In this document: piece by piece, positions 20,601 to 34,479 of the stretch | Layout of the letters: every line of letters begins with the position of its first letter | Position numbering within the stretch: position 1 is the stretch's first letter | Assembly: GCA_014871385.1 (NCBI GenBank) | Contig: CM026426.1 | Coordinates: 73,956,303 to 74,020,302 of the forward strand | Direction: 5' to 3' | DNA length: 64,000 bases | DNA from: Ceratodon purpureus | Taxonomy: Eukaryota; Streptophyta; Bryopsida; Pseudoditrichales; Ditrichaceae | The notes under the pieces: generated by a model | Databases searched by the model: none | Told to the model about the DNA's origin: nothing | What the model saw: the letters and a program-made list of their open reading frames with translations, nothing else | Translations under genes and position numbers: made by a program

Positions 20601-22620
20601 TCATTCATTCACCGAAATTAATGATTCGGTATGGACGTAAAAATCATAGTGCATGCCTGTGCTTATGTATTTGGGGAATTGACGTCCTGTATAGACCATT
20701 ATCATTCCCTCCTACAGTACGAATCAAACAGCACTATGGTAAGCCTTTCATTGTATGTCGATCACTCTGCCTGAATTCAAACTCTTCCTACTCAGCGATT
20801 GAGTGGAGACATTTCAATATGAAACTTTAGAAAAATGTTCAGACCTGAGATGTTCCGCTGCGAACTTCTCAACCTCGGTTAGCTCTATTGTTCCAACTGT
20901 ATCGGGTACACTGAAAACAACATCGACTCCGCACCTTTGCATGCTTTATTCCTCAACTCCTTCAATATGAACCTCCGCCTACAGCAACACTCTGACTGGA
21001 CTCTTGTTAGTCACAAATGATGATATCGAAATCATACTCAAATAGAATAATTATAAAACACAAAACTGAACACTGTAGATGAAATTTGGAGGCTAGAAAA
21101 GACGACATTGTAGTCCTCCGGTTCATAAAGCATTAGGTGTAATCTTCATTTCCGTAAACTCTGAAATCAGGGATGTGCAGAATGTACCTCAATGAATTTC
21201 AGTACCTCCCCTGACATGCTGCCCTTCACTCACCGGTTACTGACGTCTTACCCTTGCGCAGGGGAAGATCACATATGGGTCTGCAAATATGAAGACACAA
21301 TCAGTTGACGTAAACAAATTGCCTCATGCAAAACTGAGATAAACCTGTCCATCCTTCTACTAGGAGAAAACGTAATTCTTCTATGTCCTTCTAAGACATC
21401 GGGGTGTATGCATTTCAATTCAACCAGATGGGGACATAGAAATCTTTGAAACGAAATTTCCTTCATTTGACAACTTCCCCATTGCTGTATTAAATAAATC
21501 GCGTTTAACGACGTGCCATGCACAGAGTATAGGAGTTACGAGATTTTCTATTATTCGGATTCCACATGACGAACACGCTCATAGTTTCTCTATCAGGGAT
21601 AAAGAAAAACAATCACACAGTAAGCATGGATGTCTACGCGTCAATTTTACCTTGTGTCCATTTGGGGATATGAGGTTTCTCCAAGGATAATATAAATAAA
21701 TAAATATCTATTCTAGTAATCATATCCAATACGTGCTCAACATGTTTGAAAAAATTGGAGACATGCGTGAATTTGAGAACAAGGAAGGCGAAGAGGTTTG
21801 CAAAGGGGGGTGACAACTAACCTAGACTCCAACGCCTGTCGATCCTGGGACGTCGCATGTTCATCCACATAGACATCAGACGACATGAAGAACGATTATG
21901 TTAAGTAAAACGTTATTCGTATACCTCTACTGACAGAGGATACGTTAGCTCTGTTCTAGTTGTATTATTCTAGTTATCTGCGGTGCATTCGATTAGTATC
22001 TGAAAGAGGGATCACCCGAACTAGTAAGCACGCTATCATTAACACTTGCAAGAAAAAAAAACTAAATTGTGCTACTCTTCTCGTGCGAGGTCTGGGGACC
22101 CGATAACCCAGAAAATTGAGATACATACAATGACAATGTGACTCACTTCACCGATTTCTAATATCCTGTAAACGGTATATGTAATTGCATTAATTCGAAT
22201 GTATGGATTAAACATAATATCTAGATACAACTACAATCCAGAGAGGATATTTCGTGACAACAATCTGTGATCAACATTGAAACACTCATAAAAAGCATCA
22301 GTGGTCATGTCCTCAGAAAGAGTTCTGAATGTCTCATATTGGAACTCTGTGATACGGGTCTACTGTTTTTCGAACACATTCTGAATCTGGGCTTGTTCCC
22401 CTCGTTCTGCTTGAGACGACTACGCGTCGACACTGCAACATTGGCCCTTCCATACCTGCATCCGCAATTTGTTATCGGATATTTTGGTGTTATTTTTTTT
22501 AAGCTGTCTCATACGATCAGAAGGCACTTACAGCATACAATTCCCAAATTTTATCTCTGCAACAAGAGCATAGTGGAGTGTACACTATATTTTAAAACAA
22601 CTTCATAATGGACTTACCGT
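20601..22620. other. Region without supported genes
   Basis: Two kilobases of AT-rich DNA, probably the left part of the CACTA element or its flank. I looked for a CACTA-type terminus here and did not find one I could trust. Confidence 0.3.
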
Positions 22621-25600
22621 TCAGTTGACCTTGCTGACCTCAACATAGTTGAGGTACCTGCTCTGCCACAGTATAGTTGCGTCCTCTGCAAAGTCCCCTT
22701 TCAATGCATCTCCGATAGTGTTAATGCCCTGTCGCTGGTGATCTGGGTATAACACCTTGCTTTGCGACCATTCCGGATAAACGTGTTCGATCGTAACTTG
22801 CTGCATTCCATGCTCCCAAGGAACACCTTCAACTCCTGGAACCAGTTTTTTTTTGGTCGATCTCCAATGTGGTCCACATCGATCCAAAGCTATCGTCTTG
22901 TTCTGGTGCTCTGGGTGTAGGATCCACACTGCTTTCGACGGTGTAAGTGGTGAACTCTGCATACACATTGTAAGTTAATGAGAGAATGCGCACTGCAAAC
23001 GAGGACGAGGCAATTTCATATTTCATTACTTGTGCTCTTGCGTCTTCTAGCTTACCATCTCCGCTCTGGGTTTGTTCTCTGCAGGTGGGATATAGTCAAT
23101 GTATTTCGACGGGCGCTTCCTCACACGTTTAGGTCGGTTCTGAGTAGCCGGGTTGGCAACGCCTGAAGGTGCACTAGTGGATTGCACTGGGAGGACATTT
23201 TTTTTGGATTTCGAAACAGCGGGCCTTCCCCGCTTCAATGGTGGGGGATCAAGACATGTACGTTCTTCGTCTACAACTGCATATGCCCACATGTTAGCAC
23301 TTAAAATATATTACTATTCGAACAAATTATAATGCAGGGTGTCATGTCTAATGATACCATGGGACAATATACATATGTATTACCAGTTTCGATTGTACGC
23401 TTCCCACGGTTTAGAGTCAACTCAGTCGCCTGTATCCCAAAGGCGGCCTGTAACCCGTTCCCTACTTTCGCGCAACTTGCATCTGAGGGATTCACGTCTG
23501 CGTTGGAAGGACTGTTAATCATGTTCGATTGGTGTTGGCCCCCTTCCTTTTCTGAAATTGTGGTCAAGGACGGACTTGTCCTATGGCCTCCATGTTCCCA
23601 ATCGTAACTATCGTCTGTGCACAGCATAGATGCAACATAAAGGCATTAACATCATCATGTACGAGGTGACAAAGCGAAAAAAAAAATGTCAACGGTACAT
23701 CTGAGGATGCATATTCAGAGAGACAAAGTTCTTTGCGGCTGAATTATGACGTTCTCTCCTTATCCATAAGTGACAACTATGATTCAGACTGTATGTTCCT
23801 CCCTCTATTTCTGATGGCCTGTATTCTATGAACTACACTATCCAGAGGGAATTAAAGTACAACATACCTTCAGTCATAACAGAGGGGTTCTGTGTACACA
23901 TGACTTCTGAGACTCCTGAGCCACATCCCGTTCGCAATGCAGCCCTATACACTGGAGTGGGGCAGTGGTCAAAGTCTCCCATATTGGATGCATTCCGTAG
24001 AGGGTCCTCTCGATTAAGTACCAGGGTACTGGGATCTCCTACACGTGACGGAAGGGTTGCCGCTTTTTGCCCGGTTGGCAACATGACATTGAGGAGCATA
24101 TCCAGTTTCTTACTTACGGAATCCATGTGCTCTTGTACTCCTTCCCTCCACGATTCCAATCCGTGAACCGATTTTTTCACTGCATTGAGCTCGCGCCCTA
24201 TTGAACGAGCAACGCCTTCCCCACTACTGGGTCGAACAATACTCATTGTCGCGTGACTCGGTGTGCCTCTGTCTTCCTGGGCCCCCTACAGTTTTAATAT
24301 TATGAGAATAGCATACTTGACATATCAATAACGTTTTTACTCCCTCATTGCGCACCTCTACAGCACATAATACAGAGAGAGAGGCACTTCACACAACCAC
24401 TGAAAAGTATTAAACTAGCAAACTCATGGGCGATGTTCCAATGTCTTAATGTGATCGACCTTCGAATTGCAAATGCATAGGCTGAGTCCATTTTACCTCT
24501 AGGGATGTCACTCCCGCTTTCGATCCGGGAGTGCATGTGGTCATGACCTGTCACAACGCAGCCAAAGCATCCATAACATAAATAAAAATGGTGTTTAGCT
24601 TCTGTGGGTGTACGTCGATGAAGATTACCTGGTAATTCCACAGCAGCAGCTCTTATAATTACTACTACGGATATACAAACGACTTATCTTATGCCACTTA
24701 CATCTGTAGTACTACGTAAGCAGTATGTTTACATCTCGTCTAGAATAAAGGGATCTGGAAGTCAGTTAACGTACATTTGTATTATCGTCCTGCTCGCCCG
24801 TCGATGATGCCAGAAGTGCGTCAGAGCCAGTGTCATTGCTGGAATCGTTTTCGTCCCATAAAATGTTTAACAAATCTTCGTCCACTAATGGCTGTCAAAT
24901 TAAAATATACATGTAATTAAAATACAATTCGACAGGAGGTGAATTAATAATGACTTCAATGCTTTAGAAATGATGCCGACATCCTAATTCTGCGCAAACC
25001 CCATCATTATGCAAATGCTGCTCAACTGATTAACATTTATTGTGCGACGCGGCACACAGCATTGTAAATACAAACATAGATATTGACCAACTTACATCCC
25101 AGAGGTCCTGATCCTCTTGTGTACCATCCACGTTGGTTGTTATACGGTCCAGTTTTTTTTTCTTGGCAGCGCTTCTGGCCTCTTTCATTCTCTTGCTCTC
25201 TTCCTCAGCTTCCGTAGTCTTCCAATACTTTACGAGGGCAGGGAAAAATTGGGAGGGACAGAACTTGTGCTTCTCACCTCTACCAGTCTTGACCCAGTGC
25301 TTTCTCCACAGATAACGTGATGTCCGCACAGACATCTCCATGTAAGACAACACATAGTCGCTCTTTAGTGGAGGGTCAAATAAGAATCTTCTGTCAATAT
25401 CGTCCCTCAGTACTTTTATATCAGAGTTCGGGTGATCTCTGAAGTGAATAACGGAGAGTTTGAGGAATCTCCGTGCAGTAGCCCTAAATTGGTTGTGCGC
25501 GTAAAGTCGGACATCCTTTGGTAACTCCCCTTTCTCAGTGCACGCAATTCTCATAGGCCAGTCCATGGATTTCTCTGCAAACTCTTTAGCTCTTTGACGT

Positions 25601-26367
25601 TGGTTTCTCCTCTGAGCCGATTTTTTGGACTCTCCTTGTCGAAGTGGACCGCTCCCATCTAAATCTGATATAACGTTGTATTTATCTGTCTGTTGATGAA
25701 GAGTGCCGTCCCCTTGAGCACTGAGCGCTGGGGAATGCATTCCTGGACCTTTGACGCAGAACGGTGACAATATTGAACCACCACGCCATAAGGGCCAAGC
25801 ATTACCCTGGGAAGAAAATGACGGCGCCTAAGGTATTTGAGACGCCGACAGCTGACTCGGGATTGGGGAGCTCATCGACTGTGACTGTGTGGAACGCGTC
25901 TGCAGAGGTCGAAGACTAAGGCTCCTAGTTCCACGATTGTCCACGGGCCTTGCATAAGGAGGCATCTGTTTGGATGAGCCTGGGATTGATGGCATAGACG
26001 ACTGTTTTGTACCGACTTCAGCCGGCGAATATCTCTGAAACAAATATTGCATTTGAGAGGCCGAGTCCATAACAGAGGAATGTGATGCCCCATACGTGAG
26101 TTGAGGTCCCCACATTACAGGTGGACGCTGGTTGTAGGTAGACATCACGGGCATTTGGACAGTTGCTGTTCCCTGAAATACATACGACATCTCAGCGTTC
26201 TTGGTCCCATATCCAAAAACAAATAAATTAAAAAAACAAAGACAGTCACGTCCCTGGAATCTGATCTACAGGAAGATGGTACTCATAAACTCTTTATTTA
26301 TTATAGCGAAGTCACGTACATGAACCTGAGAAACATTGTTGGGGTGGCCGGAGTTATTCTGAGACAT
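22621..26367 (-). pseudogene. TNP1-like (TnpA-type) protein of the CACTA element, with one nonsense codon
   Basis: A multi-exon minus-strand gene from an ATG at 26365-26367 to TGA at 22621-22623. Recognisable exons cover a Ser/Pro/Gln-rich N-terminus (about 25800-26180), a central domain with the W-x3-H-W and F-C-P-S-Q-F-F-P pattern typical of plant Transposase_24-like proteins (25085-25770), an acidic exon (about 24783-24895), a short coiled coil (24050-24285), basic linkers (23395-23617 and 23050-23280) and a C-terminal exon (22621-22967) resembling the TNP1 C-terminal domain. The last junction, 23058 to 22967, is in frame. In En/Spm, TnpA binds subterminal repeats and regulates the element. 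An in-frame TAG at 25828-25830 interrupts the N-terminal exon, with coding sequence continuing past it. Confidence 0.6.
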
Positions 26368-26772
26368 TTTGCCTGCCCTGGCAGGATACGTATGAAATTC
26401 CTCAACGTATGGGACACTAGAAGAACGGTAGCAATCCTGGAGAGGATGGCACATGCATGAAGTCAGAAAAATCAATAATGAATCTGGTACAGAGGCAGTA
26501 ATCTCATTCCACGACAGCACATTCTACAAAGGGCATATTGCAAAGGTTTTTTTTTTAAAACGGTGCAGAACATGAATTTCAGGACGCGATTTCATACTGA
26601 ACAAGAACAGATTACATAAACTACGTTCATTGCATTGCCCATTACAGATGGCTCTACTACAATTTCTCTCTGTCTGTTCAAAACAAACTTATGTCCCAGC
26701 TAAATCGCCGTGGACAGCGGTTCCAACACTGTGGAACCGGTCTCTAGCTTATACTATCCCAAGTGAAAACTG

Positions 26773-27580
26773 CTACTCTGGGTCGACTAGTGACTCCGCG
26801 TCTGAGTCCTCGTTCCCCCACGACTCATACCCCCAAGAGGGGTCAGATTCTGAGTCGGTGTCAAGGAACGGGTTTACTTTGTATTCGGAGATGTAACGAT
26901 GGTCACCCTTCTTCCAGGCCTCTAAAGCGAACGGCCATTCCTTGCTTCCCTCTCCGTAATACATCCAGGCCTTGCAGACACATCTCATGAGGCATAGTGT
27001 CCTGAAATTGTCATGAGCACTTGGGCCATTTATGAGGATCGGCCACAAACTTTGCTTCACTAAGTCACCTGGAAGGGAGTCCATAAAAGTTTGTGCCACA
27101 ACTGAGATATCAGTGGAGAAACAGGGAATTCTGCGGTCAGTTTCTGCAGTCCAGGGAAATACTCACTCCGGCACCTCTAACCTGTATCGTTTGTGGAACC
27201 TCTCCGAGCGAAAAGTGGCCATTTCAGCCACATTGAGCATTGTGTCGTGAATGCCATCGGGACCGTCAATCCACCTTCTCTCAGACATTTGTTTCGGTCG
27301 AACCATCGAAGAGGCCATGACAGGATTTGCAATATCTCTAGAATAAGACTATTGCACTACACGTACCCTACTGAATCACCTCTCCGTACTTCAGAATCGT
27401 AAGCACATGCCACTGCAAACAGAAGACAAGGGGAATGGGAGATAAACAGACCTTCAGGATAATCCCAGAGCCATAGCAGAGGAGTTCGTGCTCGCGGAGA
27501 TCTTCTGGCACATAGCAGGATATATATCCTGCATGTCTCCAGACGATGCCCCCGTCCGGTTGCTCCACACGGATTTCCAT
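26773..27580 (-). CDS. F-box-like protein gene between the CACTA genes
   Basis: Three minus-strand exons are likely: about 27452-27580 (ATG at 27578-27580), about 27183-27300, and 26773-27110 ending with a stop at 26773. The last exon has an F-box-like start (L-P-G-D-L near its beginning), the R-x-V-C-K-x-W pattern of F-box helices, then an acidic tail with repeated Asp, Ser and Glu. F-box proteins act as substrate receptors of SCF ubiquitin ligases. The exact junctions are uncertain. The gene runs parallel to the TNP1-like gene and sits inside the presumed CACTA element, so it may be cargo or a host gene the element straddles. Confidence 0.5.
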
Positions 27581-28428
27581 TCCATCCGAACCCTAGAGAT
27601 GGTGCAAAAGTTAGCTCCTGCTTAATAGCAGGACAAATCCGCCCACACCGTCACCGAACAGAACGGGCGAACAATTAATCAAGCGGCGGCTTAAATGTGG
27701 AAACTGCGCGACGTGCCCCCTCACAAGATCACCTTCACATCGGTCGTGGGTCGCTGGTGGATGGAGAAGATGGGTCGACCTGGAAGGTATTAGCCTTGGA
27801 AATGACCTTGTGCTGAGAAGGCCGCATACTCTCACCCTCTGAGGGTCATTCGAAACGTAGCACTGGCCCATCCACTACGAAAAGAAATTCTACTTTAGAA
27901 GCCTTTTGTCGTGACACGCGATACTTTCTGAGGCACCATGTCTTTACTGTCCGCCTGTATAGGATTCTAACGTTTTTTGAAGTGCTAGATGGCAGTCTAC
28001 TGCCAGAACCTACCTCGCACGGCAGTACGCTCTCCCTAAACCCCTCACCATGATCTCCCATGGTACGAAAAAACCTTCCTGCAAAACCAACACTCTCACC
28101 TCTCCTTCCACGAAACGATAAAAGTATTATGAGTATCTTTTTCGTACCATAGTGGCAGAGTTTCCAATACCTCGTTAGAAGTGGAGATATCCTCGGATAC
28201 CTGCCGGATTCGTCCGTAATGCGCGTACGATGCAGTTTAGTACGATAGGTCTTCCGACGTTTGTCCACTCGGAATTGCTTGCCTTGTTCATCATGTAGAC
28301 ATTGTAGTACTACCGCATTCTAGGGTTGCCCAGTACGTACTTCGATAAGTTCCCTTTTTCTTGAACGATTTAATCTCGTTCAGTGTAATACTTTCTTGCG
28401 GACCAAGCGATTTCGCTTCCAACGCACA
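27581..28428. promoter_or_regulatory. Divergent intergenic region with a GTACG/CGTAC cluster
   Basis: The spacer between leftward and rightward CACTA genes. Between 28025 and the start of the downstream gene (28533) there are 11 GTAC words, where about 2 are expected. Eight are GTACG or CGTAC: 28025, 28063, 28143, 28224, 28240, 28333, 28336 and 28533. In En/Spm such regions hold the promoter and binding sites of TnpA; that is family knowledge, not shown here. Confidence 0.45.
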
Positions 28429-28920
28429 ATGGACAGCAATGGAGGAGGTTATAATGCCGAGCACAGTACTGGACGAACAGGGGTGTATTGCTTCAATGGA
28501 GGGATTAGGTGGGTTGACAGTGTATTAGCAGAGTACGAGCTGGGGCCTTTTGGTCCAAAACATGTTTGCTTAGAGCCATGTCTTTGTATCCGATGCCAAA
28601 AACATCAGTGGCTGCGTAATCCATTCTGTGATTGCAAATTAGGGTATCACGCTCGACTTTCCTTGTCGCTGGACGCAGCGATGAGGAGAAAGTGGCAGCT
28701 GTGTCGCTGTGGCCCTTCCCCGAGTACTTTTAGCAATGTAGATTTCTGTCCTTGCCTACTGTTAGTTCCGACCCAGAAATTCGATTTTTACCTTCTCAAA
28801 ACGAGTGACTGCACTACAGTTGCAAACGATTCGACGGGTGTATTGGAAGAGGCAGACTGCGGAGATGTTGATAGGGATTACGAATGGGCACAGCAGACAG
28901 TGAGCCTGAGCGACTCTTGA
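28429..28920 (+). CDS. Hypothetical cysteine-rich protein in the CACTA element
   Basis: A 163-residue frame from the ATG at 28429, stop at 28918-28920. It has about 14 cysteines, including C-L-C-I-R-C, C-D-C and C-R-C, which suggests metal binding. It is followed by an acidic tail with D-x-D-R-D-Y-E-W. I do not recognise the family. It precedes the Tnp2-like gene on the same strand, so it may be a first exon of that gene or an accessory protein. Confidence 0.4.
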   Translation: MDSNGGGYNAEHSTGRTGVYCFNGGIRWVDSVLAEYELGPFGPKHVCLEPCLCIRCQKHQWLRNPFCDCKLGYHARLSLSLDAAMRRKWQLCRCGPSPSTFSNVDFCPCLLLVPTQKFDFYLLKTSDCTTVANDSTGVLEEADCGDVDRDYEWAQQTVSLSDS

Positions 28921-29287
28921 TAGTCGATTTTTAGGGTTTCCTTGAGAGGTCGATTGCGAGTTCGGAGTGACATTACTTTCGATACTACAAGACCTGTGTC
29001 CTGTTTATGAATTGAATAAATGTTCGTCATTTTCAAATCCGACACAATCGCTTATTCACCACGGAAGAGGCTTCATTTTTGATTCTTTTGTTTATGAATC
29101 CACTGTTTATGTAGTTTTGTTTTGGGCATACAGCGAGTACTAAATGGCTCAGTTCCGTTATTTTGACGGGCATATGCTGTCCATGAGTCGACATCTGTAC
29201 GGAGGGTACAATACAGAATGCTACTGACTTTCTTTGTACTAAAACAGGGCCTAGTTTGTAAAGAGACTCCGTTCAAACTCTGAATCA

Positions 29288-32200
29288 ATGGAGGAAGGAA
29301 TACGTCGTCAAGCACCAAGCAAAAGACGGATTCGACGTCGGGACACAAAGTTGCTTGAACGTGAGGTGGACGTAGCGTCATGGTTGGGGTGGAGGAAGTT
29401 ACCTTGCCCGTGTCGCATTCACATGCGGGAAGCGGAGTTAACCATACCGTCGTATAGGAGGTGTGTCAAAACAAACTTGCGACACCCCTGGTTCTATGGA
29501 GCCACTGAGGTTTGCATTCGACCCGTACTCCTCTTCATCTGAGACTGTATTAATCGGTTTAGTTACTGCTTTGATACTATTGCGTAGTGGTGTCCACTCT
29601 TAGTAAACAATCATGCATTGAGTACTTTTCATCACCTAATTACTGCATCAACATTTCTGAATTCAATGATTCAATGATGTATACAACGTTAGTCAGAAAT
29701 GAACATTGTTTTAGAGCTACACGTCATCGTCATTAATTTCAGAAAGTATGCATTTCATTAGCGACACTATCACGTTCTTCATAACGTAACGTTGCGTTTT
29801 GGCCAGGCGATTACAGATCGGGGTCAATACTTCGATGTCGAGGTCCTGAATGCTTTTTTTCATGTCTGTTTGTTAATACACTGCCAAGTTTCCATCTAGA
29901 GCTAATTAAATTTACTCATGCAGGGAATCGACCCAGACGAATCAGATGGAGAGTGGGAAGATCACATTACATGGTTCTACGGAGCACAGGCGAGAGTCAG
30001 ACCCAACACACTACGCAATCGTCAACTCGATGCTGGAGCCGACATGAATGATATGGTGGTGCAAGCATTCGAAGTTGCAGACCGAATCAGGAACCAGGCT
30101 GCGGAGAATAGGTCACCAGAAAGACGCAACGAAGAAGCCAGACATACTACCAACCGTGGCAATGATATTCCCGTGGGTGGGGGAGGCCATGAGTCTGGGG
30201 ATGCAGGTGTGCCGGGCGATCCGTCTACCCCGTCATGGAATGATGACCTCGAAGAAGCCGACACAGCAGAACCAGGCCTTGATAACACGAATCACCAAGA
30301 GCGCGCACCAGATGAACCGGATCCACATTCATCCCAGTCCTCTGAAGACGAAGATGGCGACGACTGGGGTGACTCAGACAACGAAACCGACGCAGCCGTA
30401 ACTGCCCTAGAAGAGGCGGCTAGAACCCCGTTATTTGGTGGCAGTGAGTACTCCAGCATCGGTACTACTTACGTCCTCTTGAGCTCCGCAAAACTACATG
30501 GGTTCACTGACACTTATATTGACGAGTTATTCCGGACGTTTAGCATGTTCCTGCCCCAACCAAATTCTCTACCGAAGACATACCGCGATGCATCCGATTA
30601 CCTCCGTAAACTGGGGCACTCGTACAAATCCTACGACGCTTGCCCTAACAATTGTTGCCTATTCCGCGAGGGCTTGAAAGATTCAAGAGTTTGCCCAGTT
30701 TGCAGAGCACCAAGGAAACGCCGTGCCGGTAGGTCGGAGGTCCCATACAAGGTATGCCGGTACTTCCCTATAATTCCACGTTTGATACGGATGTTTAAAA
30801 GTCCCCTTAAGCAGCGGCCATGACATGGTGGGCTATGTTGCATAGCCCAGATGGGGTAATGACACACGTTTCAGACTCTGCACAATGGAGATGGAATATT
30901 GAGAGGTATCAAGAGGAATTCGGGTACGACGATTGTAACGTCAGAATGGCTCTTGTGACCGACGGATTCAACCCGAACTCAGACAAGAGGGGTACTTATT
31001 CAATTTGGTCGATCTTACTCATGAATTACAACATCGCGCCATGGTTGACAACAAAAAACTATTTCATAATGTTGTCAACCTTGATACCGGGCCCTAAATC
31101 AGTAACTGCCCAACACTTTGACGTATTCATGGCTCCCCTTATCAAAGAAATGCTTGAGCTATGGACTTACGGAGTTTACTGTAGAGATATTGCTCGTTAT
31201 AAACTGTCTTCACATTTCATTCTCAAAGCAATGATCATCTGGACCATTGGAGACTTCCCGGCATATGGGATTTTAGCAGGATGTACAACGAATGGATTTG
31301 TTGGATGCCCTGTCTGCGGTGAGGGCTTTCGATCTAGGAGATCTAAAGTTTTACACAAGAACGTTTTCTGCGGATGTGCCCGTTGATGGCTTATAGAGGA
31401 GGATCGTCACTTACGAAGTGACACAATAAATTTCCAGCATGAAGAATTTCGTGTGGCACCCCAACCTGTATCCGGAGTGGAGGCACTAAACAGAGCGACT
31501 GAGCGTGTTCGGTGGCTCAGGGAGGAAGGAACCCCGAAGAGCAATGACCCGGTTCGTAGACATGGCATGAAGCGCGTCTCTTCACTGTACACATTACCCT
31601 ACTGGAAGGTATTCTACACTATTACACACTGAATTTATTACCAAAGATTTCATTTCCAGTTCTGTCTTTTGTTTCGTCTTCGACTGTAAGTGGTTAAAGT
31701 CTTGAAGTGCTCAAGGATCGTAAAGGATAATCGATGAAGCGATCAATTTAATTTTTATTAAGGTATTCACCACAGCATTTGAGTGTGTACTGGAGCTATG
31801 CAAATCCACTGGCCAGAGTCATGTAGTGTGTTGCTGTAGAGGTGTGTAAGTAGCGTATCTAATTCCATTAGACTGTGTGACAACAGTTACCCATACAGAC
31901 TGCATATTGAAATCGTAGAACATAACTGAAGACTGTTGCTGGTCTGGCTGAACCCGGGATCTAATCGTCCTAGGGTCTATGGAATTTTTCTGCACTTGCA
32001 GCTAATCTCTCAATGTATTGGTATTAGGATATGTTTTTATTGTAAGTCAGATTCAAGTGCTTCACTTATGTCATTATCGTAGTCTGATGCTAAGTTTAAT
32101 TGAAGCTTCTAACGCTGACATGGATTGTTCTGCTGATCCATCGTAGAGGACGTGTTCTTCAATACTGTCTTAGCTATTTTAATTTGTCTTTTTTCACTGC

Positions 32201-34479
32201 ATTGCCTTATGTGCAATAACCCTTTCGCATTGTCGAAGTCATTACTCTTTCAGGACTTGCATGTGTAACTAATTTCTTCTGCTACAACTGAATTGTTTAT
32301 AGGTCAATATTACAACTACCAATGTGATTCAATGTTCATATACCATGCATTCCATGTTTACGGTACTAATTTAGAAAGAGTGTCCTTTGTGCTTGCAGGA
32401 GCTTCCCGTGCGGAACACTCTCGACGTTATGCACGTTGAAAAGAACGTGGCTGCAACCTTGACAGGGTTCATTCTAGGAGACGAGGACACAATTGCGGTT
32501 AGGAAAGATCTTCAGGAACAAGGGATTATGCCAGAACTTCACCTGATACGTGACAAAGAGAGTGATACCTACAGAAAACCACCTGCACCGTACGTTCTTC
32601 GTCCAGAAGAGAAACGTCGGGTACTTGAGACCATTGCCTCGGTCCAAACCCCTTCTGACCATTGTGCAAACTTCGCCAAGTTGGTTAATTTGGATAAAGG
32701 CAGGATGCAGTTCATGAAATCCCATGATTGGCATGTGATGATTGAAGAAATATTACCTGCTGCTATTAGGGGATCTATGTCAGACGATCCTCGACTAGCA
32801 GTAATCCAACTAGGCCATTTCTTCAAGCGGATTTGCGAAAAAAAAATACTTGTAAGTGATCTCGAAGCTTTACAGACATACATAGCAGAGACGTGTTCAT
32901 TATTGGAAATTCATTTCCCCCTGCGTATTGGAATGTCATGGAACACCTTCCACTGCATCTTCCACGCGAGCTGTACTGGTGCGGCCCAGTACATGCTCGC
33001 TGGATGTATAGTGTGGAACGTTATTTAGGCCACTTGAAAGGTCTAGTAAGAAACAAATCAAGACCCGAAGGAAGTATTGCACAAGGATATATGTACGAGG
33101 AGGCCATTGGGTTCGTCACCGAATATTTTCGAATGTATCCTGGGGTTGCCAGAGTGCTGTGGGACATGGATGAAATTGAACAGGACGAGGGTGAGGTCAT
33201 GGAGGGACGCCCGCGAACCCAGTTCTGGCGGGACAACGAACTCAAGGCTATGCACGAGTTTGTGATTCGGAATGTGGAGATTACAGACGCCTTGTACAGG
33301 TGACAGACTTTGACATTCGAATCAAATGACATGTACTTTACTAATGTTTATACAGAGTACTTTACTATCCTTCAGACATCCTGTATCACGCACTGCATGT
33401 GTATTTTAACCTTACTCGATATTTTCTGTACGCAGAGTGTATACCGAAGAGAGAGTGTCCATGAGAGGACACAATCCCCGACGGTTGAGTTCATTTGCGG
33501 ACTGGATAGAGAATAAAGTCAGGCAAATGGGCATAGACGGAGAACAAGTATCCGCTGACATTGTCGCAATGTCCCGCTTACCATCACCTTATGTGAAGCA
33601 CCACAATTCCATGTGGTGCAGAGGTTACCATTTCAGAACGCATGACGAGGAGGGGCGACAGCATGTTACTTTTTATGCGGGAGTAGCAGCGATCATAACC
33701 CAAGAGTGTCGGAGTTCCGTAGCAGATATGAATCCAATTGAAGCTGATTTGCAGTATGTGGGCTTCGTGAAAGACATCTTTACAATAGACTATGGACACC
33801 TTAAGTTTAATGTGCTCAAATATTCCTGGATAAAGCCAGATATAGCGGGAGAGCGCACTATAAAACAGGATAGGGACGGGTTCTGGCTAGTGAAACACCA
33901 AGCCCGCCAAAGCCCAGAGGTGGAGCCGTATATCATGGCTGTACATGCTCGGCAGGTGCGTTTTTAATATTTCTGTTTCACCAATGACTAAGTGTATGAG
34001 AATGTCTGCTAATGATATATCATTGTATCATCGGTCAATTTGTCGTCTTTGTACTCGTTTACAGAAGACTAATAGCCTAGTCATCTGCACCTAAGAAGCT
34101 AAGCTCACGATTGGAATGTCAGGTATATTTCGTGGATGACCCACTCGATCCTGAGTGGAAAGTAGTGCGGTACAAGGATCCCAGGTCCAGACGTGTGGAA
34201 GGTGGACTGGCCGAGGCAACGTTGAGTGCACCCGGTCGTGAGGAAGCAAATGAGGTTCGACGACAAGCCAGAGACGCAGATCCCCGGTCAGAGGTCGGGG
34301 GCGATCATATTCTGGAGGCAGATGTTGTCCATGTAATGGCTCATGAAGAGGACGACGACGAAGCAGCGTATGATGACGACGACCATTTCGACTCTGACTC
34401 CGATGACGATTTTCCAACCTCACCTGATCGAGCGCCCGAGAATGAGGTGGTTAGAGACGTTTTAGATGAGAGTGAATGA
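29288..34479 (+). pseudogene. CACTA transposase, Tnp2 (TnpD) type, decayed
   Basis: The gene reads left to right through a short first exon (from the ATG at 29288, with the W-x3-P-C-x-C pattern), 29918-30823 (acidic region, then A-C-P-N-N-C and C-P-V-C zinc pairs), 30820-31390 (D-G-F-N-P, N-Y-N-I-A-P-W-L, L-I-P-G-P-K, C-P-V-C), 32400-33300 (D-V-M-H-V-E-K-N-V, K-S-H-D-W-H-V, G-P-V, R-W-M-Y, V-R-N-K-S-x-P-E-G-S-I-A), 33440-33954, and an acidic last exon from about 34123 to 34479. This is the Tnp2 DDE transposase of CACTA elements. It is broken by a one-base frameshift near 30815, an in-frame TGA at 31384-31386 and another frameshift near 32910-32918. The open C-terminal exons suggest recent decay. 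Confidence 0.85.

Noticed and set aside
19594-22620. Search for a CACTA/TAGTG pair bounding the CACTA genes
   Set aside because: Several CACTA and TAGTG words exist on both sides, but none pair with extended inverted repeats or a 3-bp duplication.
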